DNA from: Dissophora ornata
Lineage: Eukaryota; Mortierellomycota; Mortierellomycetes; Mortierellales; Mortierellaceae
DNA length: 36,482 bases
Reading direction: 5' to 3'
NCBI GenBank assembly: GCA_025201705.1
Contig: MU616855.1
Span: forward strand, 1 to 36,482
Both the position numbers and the translations under genes were made by a program. Positions 20,798 through 36,482 of this stretch are shown here, one piece after another. Under the pieces are notes generated by a model, which saw only the letters and a program-made list of their open reading frames with translations, was not told where the DNA came from and ran no database searches. How positions within the stretch are numbered: position 1 is the stretch's first letter; each line of letters begins with the position of its first letter.

Positions 20798-22013
20798 ATG
20801 TCCGCGGAAAGGGAAGAAAAGTTCCTCCCGTCACCAGCAGTGCATCGGTCTGCTCCCCAGCACCCGGTCTCGCTCATCATCTCGGCCATCGCCTTCTACT
20901 GGGTCGCTTCCCTCTCCGTTGTCTTCCTCAACAAGACCATCCTCTCCGGCTCAGAGTTCAAGTTCCCCTACCCGCTTTTCGTCACCCTCTTCCAGCTCGT
21001 CGTTGCTCTAGTCCTTTTAGTCGTCTCGGGTCATCTCGGCAAGCGGTAATGTATCCCCTTTGAATGTTACTCCCCCCCCCTCCATCGACGAAACCCGCAT
21101 GCATGAAAATAGGACTGATATCTGACAATTGGTCTTGTACACATTGCCTTGTACACTCCAGGAGCCGCACGTTTTCAATGGTGCCACCGTTTGAGTTCGA
21201 CTTGGTCCTTGCCCGCAAGATCGCACCTCTTTCTGCTGTGTACGTCCTCATGCTGACCCTCAATAACCTCTGCCTCCAACTCGTCGAGGTGACCTTCTAC
21301 CAAGTTGCCCGCTCGCTCTCCATCTTCTTCAACATCATGTTTACATGGACAATGCTGCGTCAACAGACTTCCCCCGGTGCCATGCTCGCCTGTGCAGTTG
21401 TCGTCCTTGGCTTCTTTGTTGGTTCCTATGGCGAGACCAACTTTTCGTGGCCCGGACTACTTGCCGGTGTGGGATCCAGTGTCTTTGTGGCTCTTTATGG
21501 AATCTACGTCAAGAAGACACTCTCGATCGTCGACAACAATCAGTGGCGACTTTTGCATTACAACACCACGATTTCGATTATAATGTTGACGCCAATCGTG
21601 TTGTTTTCGGGCGAGGTGGGCGAGATCTGGAACGAGGTTTACTTTTTGAGCGACACAGGGTTCTGGATCTTGATGACGATCACAGGTGTAGCTGGGTTCT
21701 TGATCAACACGGCCATGTTCTTGCAGATCAAGTATACAACGGCGCTGACAAACACCATCTCTGGAACCGCAAAATCCTGTGTTCAGACCTTGCTCGCCAT
21801 GGTCTTTTACCAGAACCCGATCACTGCTATGGTAATGCCGTGTCCCAGCGTTCACTTTGTCAAAAGCAAGTTTAAACATCGTTGCCGCATACTAACCACT
21901 GAATGTTTTTATTTTGCGGTTCTTTCGTATAGAATGGATTCGGCATCTTTTTGAGTTTGCTGGGATCGGGCTTGTACTCTTGGGTCCGTTATGCAGAGAT
22001 GCAGCGCAAATAG
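20798..22013 (+). CDS. GDP-fucose-type nucleotide-sugar transporter (SLC35C1 family)
   Basis: Golgi membrane antiporter of the drug/metabolite transporter superfamily that would import a nucleotide sugar in exchange for the nucleoside monophosphate. Exons 20798..21045, 21162..21831 and 21933..22013, with introns of 116 and 101 nt, give 332 aa. About ten hydrophobic helices are visible. Family stretches: VVFLNKTIL near the first helix, PYPLFVTLFQ, LTLNNLCLQLVEVTFYQVAR (helix 3-4 region), RLLHYNT, IKYTTALTNTISGTAKSCVQT (the conserved substrate-binding region), and a C-terminal LYSWVRYAEM close to the animal GDP-fucose transporter ending. Best fit is SLC35C1 rather than the UDP-sugar groups; substrate unproven. 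The N-terminus faces the cytosol with no signal peptide. Tail-to-tail with INTS8 at 123 bp. Confidence 0.85.
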
Positions 22014-22087
22014 ATTGATAGAAAACAATAATACCCTCACGAATCATTTGTCCACATATCCAAATACACGTCTGCACATTCTTTTTT

Positions 22088-22107
22088 TTTATTTTTTATT
22101 TTTTATT
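22088..22107 (-). terminator. Three AATAAA poly(A) signals of INTS8
   Basis: TTTATT occurs three times on plus (22088-22093, 22095-22100 and 22102-22107), giving AATAAA on minus about 30-49 nt after the INTS8 stop. They lie in the 123-bp strip shared with the convergent transporter gene. Confidence 0.6.
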
Positions 22108-22136
22108 TTGTCGTTCTATTGTTCTATGCTACATTT

Positions 22137-25100
22137 CTATCCAACTCTGGCGTACCGTGACCAAAGTCGTGTGAGCAAATCCTGCTGCGTCATGTCGCGT
22201 ATAGGCGACCTCTGCAGCAATTGCATCGGTCCCGGGGTCATCCTGCCATCCAACGCCAATCGGTTGCTATTGATCCGTGCCTGGATCAATAGCATGCCTT
22301 GATGGTCCTTACTCTCCTTACACAAGAAACTGATCAACTCTAGCAGTGGCAAGTCGAATACGAGATCAAGGAACATTTGTCGTGGCAGACTGTTCCCGAC
22401 CCACCGTGATGCGAGCAGTGGTGCGCCGCTAGCAACAACGCCACCCGTGCCGGATGGCGATAGAACAAAATTCGACCCACGTCTCGCCACAGACGCCAGT
22501 TGATCTGTTATTGCTGCGTTCAATTCCGGTGTGAACACAGAAGAAGAGGACTGAATACGTGGGGATGCAAGAGCAATGCCAGAACTGCCGACTGTCGACG
22601 CCACAGCTCCATTCCCAGAGAGCAGGTGCGCCACCGCACCACTAACTCCTGCAGCACCCATCAGCGCTCCTGAGTTCGTTGGCGGTGTTAGTGCCATTCC
22701 GGGCCCTGTTCCTGATGCGCTGTTGGTGTTGCCAGTTGTCGCTGCTCCGACGAGAGGTGTAGCTGCTCCAGGCAAAGTTGCCGACACCAGCCCTTTTCCT
22801 GAGAATGAAAGGATCCCTTGTTCATGCGCAACACGGATTGCAGCGAACGCCAGGTTATGGTCCATACGGGGTAAGAACTGTTGCATGGCCACACTGGCAA
22901 GGGGTTCGTTCAGTTGCATACAACTGTCGATTGCGCGGAGTGCAAATGTTGACGGTACGACTGGCGGAACGGACGATCCGGGAATGGGGGAGGGCGCGAC
23001 TGCCATCATCGGTGGCACTACACCTGGCGGCATTACGCCTGGTAGCAACGGTGGCGGAGGTGGCGGGGTCATAGGAGATATGGCACCATTAATGTCGGGT
23101 GGCGATGGTGAAAGGCCCAGACCAACCTGCCCAGGCATCCCTGGAGGTGGTAGAGGAGGAGGGGGAGGAGGAGGAGGAGGGCCGCCGGCGCCACCAGCTG
23201 CATTGTTCATAGAGGTCAGCGCAGAAAGTGTAGGATACATCGGCATAATCTGGCCGTCCTGTGGAGATCCAAACATGGCAGGGCCTACCGCTCCTTGGAC
23301 CTGCGCGCCACTTTGTGATGGAACCATGATAGGCTGCATGACGCCTCCTGATGTTGGCAGTGGCGGTGAAAGCGTAACAGATGGCATTATGGGGCCATGC
23401 GTATACGCCACCCAGACCCTCCGATCCAACTTTGCCATGTCCTCAAAGCACTTCGAAGCTACCATACAGGCGTTCAGGAACGATGCCAATGCGTCCTGGT
23501 GTAAACCTTCCAAATAATACAAATCCGTCAAACACAGTGAATACCTCGTCAGCTGTGCCGCGGCCCTTGAACTAAACACCAATAGACTAGTATGTGCGGC
23601 GTCTTTCGTCAATCCGGTTTCCACATCAAACCGCTGCTCCGATTCCCACAATGCCTTTGCCTCGATCTTCAACTTCTTCGTCAATGTATCGGATTCGAAT
23701 TGAACTTGACGTTCATAGACCTGGATAAGAAGCTTGGCGAACCGTTGACGGGCTCCTGGTACGGCTTCGATGGCTTTTCCAGCATCGCCATTACTGAGCA
23801 TGGCAATGATCTTGACACGGGGATCTGTCCAGGACGAGACACTGTCCATGGAAGTGGTGAATAGCGCATAGTAGCCAAATTCACTCAATGTCAATTTCGC
23901 GCGCTCAGGTAAGATAGCAGACACGGCTCCAGCCAACAGTGCTCCAAAGATGTCGACCACGCCTCGCAGACGGACTAAATTGAATAGCTTTAGAATTACG
24001 GCGTGACCCAAGTCCTCATCCAGTAGCCCTGGCCCTGGTCCTAAAAGTGAGCCCTCTTCCTGAATAGACTTCCGGCCCTTCTGACGATAACCGCTGTTGC
24101 TGCTATTGGTGCTATGGTTCGGTGCGGAAGGCTGTTGGTGTTGCTGCTGTGAATATGGCTGTTGGGGTCGGGTGACGGGCGGCATGAGTCCCTGGATCAT
24201 GTCAAACGCTGCGACCCTTGTGAAATGGATAGGATCGAGATCCGACGAGAAAATGGCATCGAGACAGCTGGCAGATGTAATATCCTTGAGGTCGACACCA
24301 AGAGTCTGACTCCTGTCCAGAATTGCGCACAGAGGAACAAGGACGCTATACACCTGGCAAATTTCTAGATAGGTCAAGAGAGTGACAATGGACAAGGCAA
24401 TATGTGAGTTGAGTTCTCAGCAAGCCTAATAAAAAGATCTCGTCGTGCCCATTCGACAGTCGGCTGTATGCAATACCTCCGTGGATGTTCTTGTTCAGCT
24501 CCTCAGCCCCGGCACGGCCATATCCGGAAAGGAAGTCCCACATCTTGGCATTAATACATAGCGCCAGACAACGCAGCTAGATCGATAAAACAAAGATAAC
24601 ACGTTCAGTCGTGTGTCAGTCCAGGTACTTATCTCTAATAAACTATTGCGGAAGGATGTAAATGCAGATAACTCACCTGCAGGTTCAGCTCTAACGCTCC
24701 ATAGATCTGCAGATACATCGTCATCAGCCTCGAGATCTCTGCCGTCATCTGTTCCTCCTCCTTTGCCTGCTCTTCCTTCTTCAGACGCTCCTGTGTGTCT
24801 ATATCCAAAAACGCTGCTCCATTGCCTCCACCGCGACTGTCGCCTATGCTATCACCATCCACATCCATCCTCATCCCATTGCTGTCATTGTCGGCATTAC
24901 TTGCACTGACGTGATGCATATCCTCCACTACCATGGCCTCACTCTCTATTTCAGCCATCATAGTCATCGCAGATTCTCCAGCGGCAGCGGCGGCAGCCTC
25001 ATGTCTCGCGCTTTTGACTGATTTCGCCTTTGCTTTCACTCTCTGCTCCAACCTGATTGATATCCGACTCTCTCTTCTCTGCTCAAGTTCCTCTGCAAGT

Positions 25101-27661
25101 ATACCGATCTGCGACCAGGTCGAATATTTGCCGAATTGGAACTCAATCTGTTTAAACGCGGGAGAGGTAGAAATATCTTGTTGTTGATGCTGGTGTTGCT
25201 GGTGTTGCTGTTGTTGTTGCTCCTCGGCTAGGAGTCGTCGTGTTGCTTGAAGGAAGCGTACGCTGTCCGGATACTGCGCACGCGTACATGCTTGAGCAGA
25301 CATGGTCAGTGTGACAAGGCAACACGTCAAAGGCGGTAGATTTTTCTGGAATACAGAGATTTCGAATGAGTCCAGTGAATAACGTAAACGAATCGAGTTG
25401 CTTCTTCTTAAAAATGCACGCATGAATGATCGAAAACGATGGTGAAATGAGAGAACTTACGTTGCGGAGGAAATCTTCTAGGTCCTCGGCATCCAAATGT
25501 TGAAGCATCAAGGATTTGGCGGCAGCCTCAGTTGCCTCTGCTGTTGGAGGTAACTGATCGGTCAATGCCTCTGTCGCCGGGATATCGCGCGCCTGTTTCC
25601 AAAATACATGGTAATGTCAATAAGGCTAACTTGATAAAAAAAAAAATCTAGCGCGCTGCATGTCTGACGGATCACCACTTACAAGGACAAAACTGTACAT
25701 CTCCCATATAAGACTCCAGTCGTCCGCTGACGGCTCAAGGAGTCCTACACAACAATGCAAACATGAAGTCCTTTGTGAGTACATACCCTTACGAACTAGT
25801 TACACCACTTGGAAACATACATTGGTCTATTACCTGATTTCCAGGCTGCGTCGTAACAAAGAACATGTCTGACGCTTGCGCAAAATTTTGAAACGAACGC
25901 AGCGATATTCTCTTTGACGTTCTTGCAGAGCCCTGGGATCTTTGCATCTGGAGCAGTGTACGCTGACTGAATCTCCACGATGAATTCCATGAGATCCTCA
26001 AATACTGATGGTGACAAGTACGCATCCGCCTCATGCCCACTCTCGAATGTGACTGATCGCAAGTACGTCAGCGCTGTAGACGGGATTTCCAGCATCATAT
26101 CAGCTATGTCACCAAGGAACATGCGTTAGTATTGTCGTCCCGATGCTCAAGAGAGCTCCTGCATGCCTTCGCTATGACTGAAGAAAAATATGTCGTCACT
26201 GCGACAGGGACTTACAGGGTTCCCGCGGATTATATAGGGCATTGGCAACTGCCAAGAACACTCCGTTTTCCGGATCTGACCGATTCAGGACGTTTAGTAG
26301 CAGCCGCTGCCGCCATGTAAACGGCAGGGCTCGAGTGCTATTGTCCTCTTTAAATGCATCAACCAACTCCATGTGCTCTTGGTTTCGGTCAAAACTCTTG
26401 ATCCGGTTCACAAGATTTTCCTTTGGGTCCTCTACGAGGGACACGCCCATCGCCAGCCATGCCATTTTCAAGAGCGCTGTTGTGCGATGAATATTGAGAC
26501 GACATTTCAGATAGCTCTCTGTTGCTGAGGGGTACAACTTATGTACTTCCTGACATTGCTCAAGATATATGACTGCTTGATCGTATTGTCCGCTCCAACA
26601 ATGGTACTGCCCCAATTCGGAAGAGATCTGACATTGAAGACACTGGACCTTCTCACTTGCTGGTACCTACAACGACAAAACTGTCAAGTCAATCTTACTT
26701 TTCTGTACAACCGGAAGCCCTCGATGGGTGTTAAACATATGGCATACCTTATTTAGAGCGGCGAGTTTAATCTCTAGAGCTTCGGCGTGATACTGGGATT
26801 CTCCCAAGTCCAGTCCAGAGATCTCAGTCCCTGCAACCCTTGAGCGGACGATCCATCTCTGGAAGAGTGTCAATGGGTCCCAGGGCTCCTCTTGGTTGAT
26901 TAGCGACCCGGCCTCTGAATTTGGTTTTCTAAGAGCCAGTTGAGGCCAATATATTAAGATCAACAAAAGCAAACGAACAGAGATAGTGATTGACGACTAC
27001 CAAGATACTTACTGAGACAGTAGCATCATCGCAGTGATGAGGCAGAGCTGGTTCGGCTGCGGGACCTGCTCAAAAATGTCGTCCAGCGATAATGACGCGA
27101 GTTGGTATATTTTGCAGGCCTGTCCCAAAAGCATGTCTACCGTAATGTAAAAGGCCCGTTTAGTTCAAGTCTCCAAAGGGGTTGAACCTCACAGTCATGA
27201 TTGAGATTAGTGATTGCGGCGCGGTGGGTAATATATTACCTTGGCGTTCCGAGAGCTGCATGGTTTGTTGCTGTGTCCCAGTTTCATCCTGCCCAGGCGT
27301 GCGATCATCGGACTTGTTGTTGTTGTTGTTGCTGTTGTTGCTGGAAGGTGGTGGCCCTTCTAGAGGGACAATGGCAGGGGTCCCGAATCGGCTCAGCGAT
27401 AACAGATCCTGCAAGAGTCTTCGTCCCTGAACATAGGCCTGCTCTCGAGACAGTGCCGAGAGCTGTATGTGTATGCCCAAGCGATTGAAGTGTGCAAAAA
27501 TCGAGGCGAGCAAATGATAGGAGAGGTTAGAAAGGACATTCGTCTCGTGTGTGTATTTACATCTCAGCTCATGCAAATGTCTGTACTTTGTTTTTGATGA
27601 GTCCAGGATTCAGTAACACCTCGAGAGTGTCGAGGTTCGAGTCCATGACGTTGGCTTTCAT
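22137..27661 (-). CDS. INTS8: Integrator complex subunit 8 homologue
   Basis: Scaffold subunit of Integrator, the nuclear complex that cleaves nascent RNA and attenuates RNA polymerase II; INTS8 helps recruit PP2A. Eleven exons: 27661..27587, 27462..27240, 27136..27013, 26928..26748, 26666..26216, 26103..25834, 25744..25683, 25592..25461, 25345..24677, 24576..24477, 24415..22137. Phases agree; 1,521 aa against about 1,000 in animals. Matches to animal INTS8 in order: LASLSLDDIFEQV, DPLTLFQRWIVRS, VQCLQCQISSELGQY, EDNSTRALPFTWRQRLL, and near the C-terminus LTRYSLCLTDLYYLEG (TPR-like) and LPLLELISFLCKES. Extra length comes from Asn-rich, Gln/His-rich (about 25170-25215), Ala-rich and poly-Pro (about 23140-23190) inserts. 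One branch site is a perfect TACTAAC. Divergent from MSH2. Confidence 0.8.
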
Positions 27662-28016
27662 GAGCGCGAGATTGTATATTCTCTCTTTTTTTCCTCTCTT
27701 TTCTGTCTTTTACTCTCTCTCTCTCTCTTCCTGTCCTTGTTTACATGCAAATGTGAGGATTACTTTGAGATGGATGGGCCGATGAAGGACGACCGTTCTT
27801 GGAATAGCGATCCCTTTGGTGCGTCTGGCCCAGCCATACAAGTCACGGCGAAACTGGGAAACACGTCCCAATTGCTTTCTCGAGCGCGGGGCGGAGACGC
27901 GCTGCAATATGCCAAACAAAAACACAGTCAGCAAACGAACCTTCTCAGACACTTTACTGGGCGTTACTTCATTCCTGTTTGCCACCATCTCTTGATCAAG
28001 GACCCTCTCATTCATA
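27662..28016. promoter_or_regulatory. Divergent promoter between INTS8 and MSH2
   Basis: 355 bp head-to-head. It has a (CT)n stretch around 27713-27728 beside INTS8, a GGCGAAA block near 27847-27853 (E2F-like) and ACGCG at 27897-27901, similar to the core of the MluI cell-cycle box that controls replication/repair genes in yeasts. The motif calls are by eye; MSH2 expression in S phase would fit them. Confidence 0.4.
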
Positions 28017-35815
<7,799 letters not shown>

Positions 35816-35856
35816 ATTGCAGAAGAACTATGGAGGCTCGAGTTTGCAATTGCAAC

Positions 35857-35881
35857 AATAAAAATAAACTGTGACAATAAA
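35857..35881 (+). terminator. Clustered poly(A) signals of MSH2
   Basis: AATAAA occurs at 35857-35862, 35863-35868 and 35876-35881, 41-65 nt after the MSH2 stop (35813-35815). This supports the distal exon as the true terminal exon. Confidence 0.7.
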
Positions 35882-35895
35882 CAACAAACAAATTG

Positions 35896-36124
35896 TTAAC
35901 GAGCAATTTCCGGAGTGATCTGCTGTTCGTCGCTCTCTCCGTAAATGCTGTTCACCTACATCAAGCCAAGAAGGCGTAATGAGTCCCTTTGGGGAACAAC
36001 AGCTGCAATTAAACGAACCTTGAAGAGATTTAATCTGATTTTCTACTGCCACTGTTGTTGTGTTTTTTAGTGCTCGTAAATTTTGTGCAAATAGGGCAAA
36101 GTCTAAGTGGATCATATCCCCCCC
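35896..36124 (-). other. Uncertain small minus-strand gene
   Basis: The frame at about 36124-36019 reads MIHLDFALFAQNLRALKN then TTTVAVENQIKSLQ, a helical, protein-like stretch followed by a GTTCGT donor-like site and a GATGTAG acceptor at 35956. The downstream piece in another frame (VNSIYGE...TPEIAR, stop 35896-35898) looks natural but does not fit the splice phase. In the matching phase the frame runs on to 35828 with an odd hydrophobic tail. No family recognised; possibly part of a gene whose 5' end is beyond the window. Confidence 0.25.
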
Positions 36125-36482
36125 CCAACCATTGATCGATCGATCAGCCCGCGTGGTCGCACAAAGAATTACCGTTTGAGGCAACAAAATAAATCCGACG
36201 GGGGGAGAAGGGGAATACTGTAGGTGCTCAAGGCGCGTCACATCCATATCAACTTATAGCGCGCCGTAGAATCGTAGACTCGTAGAGATTGAAACAAACG
36301 AGACTCAAAACGACCCTACATCTCATTGCCTCCAGACCGCATCGCTTGAGTCAAAAGGTATATGAGACAAAAAGAAGACGCTCATGGGAAACCGCAACTT
36401 GAAGCGCATTAGCGATAGGTGAAACAGCCCTTCATTATTTTATTGTTCTTTTGGTACAAGAGCAGGCGTCAGCCCGAGTTTG

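Larger units (their letters stand above)
35816..36482. other. 3' flank of MSH2 and unassigned right edge
   Basis: Contains three AATAAA signals just after MSH2 and one uncertain minus-strand frame at 35828-36247. Other notable sequence is a run of C (about 36119-36127) and a GATC tandem (about 36133-36145). Nothing else is recognised up to the window edge. Confidence 0.5.

Noticed and set aside
22576..23517. 313-aa Gly/Pro-rich plus-strand frame
   Set aside because: Antisense to the Ala/Gly/Pro-rich part of INTS8. Low-complexity codons leave the other strand open; no domain or splice signals support it.

Overview
The window is nuclear DNA from a filamentous fungus of an early-diverging lineage, most likely Mortierellomycota (Mortierella/Linnemannia relatives). 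The reasons are: many short GT-AG introns (mostly 56-127 nt); compact gene spacing with divergent promoters and tail-to-tail pairs; a NACHT protein with a pentapeptide segment and near-identical WD40 repeats, a type I associate with that group; and a readable Integrator subunit 8, a complex I understand to be missing from Dikarya. All exon structures were worked out by hand from splice signals, reading phase and family conservation. No transcript evidence was available.

Layout from left to right: (1) 1-787, no gene recognised. (2) 788-2485 (possibly from 2746), minus, tRNA-dihydrouridine synthase Dus1. (3) 3424-5053, plus, LARGE-like GT49 glycosyltransferase whose DxD motif is split by an intron. 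(4) 5104-5484, minus, a small SUMO-like protein ending in Ala-Gly, tail-to-tail with the GT49 gene at 50 bp. (5) 5709-9920, plus, Rtp1/TANGO6, an RNA polymerase II assembly/nuclear import factor. (6) 9955-10860, minus, a broken relic of an NLR gene. (7) 11293-17179, minus, a NACHT-pentapeptide-WD40 NLR-like gene with about 15 WD repeats, a 40-N assembly gap and one apparent frameshift. A diverged copy of its upstream region lies beside the relic. (8) 18843-19910, minus, a Gln-rich coiled-coil protein of unknown function. (9) 20798-22013, plus, a GDP-fucose-type nucleotide-sugar transporter (SLC35C1 family). (10) 22137-27661, minus, Integrator subunit 8 homologue with 11 exons. (11) 28017-35815, plus, MSH2 mismatch-repair ATPase with 13 exons and a 2.4 kb last intron. 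(12) 35816-36482, no secure gene.

Most genes are unrelated housekeeping functions: tRNA modification, RNA polymerase II biogenesis, snRNA/mRNA 3'-end processing, mismatch repair and Golgi glycan synthesis. The GT49 enzyme and the GDP-fucose-type transporter could both serve Golgi glycan assembly, but nothing ties them to one pathway. The accessory part is the NLR island at about 9.95-18.2 kb. It holds one long NLR gene, a tandem relic with about 4 kb missing and a duplicated 5' flank, as expected for a recombining birth-and-death immune-type family.

The most useful observations: the two sides of the N gap share an identical 31-bp end, and merging them exactly restores the WD40 reading frame. 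Substitutions among the WD40 units concentrate at a few positions. A one-base loss appears to break the NLR upstream of the NACHT domain. The SUMO-like protein lacks the di-glycine. The MSH2 gene carries an unusually long last intron, a 43-bp minisatellite and a possible poison exon.
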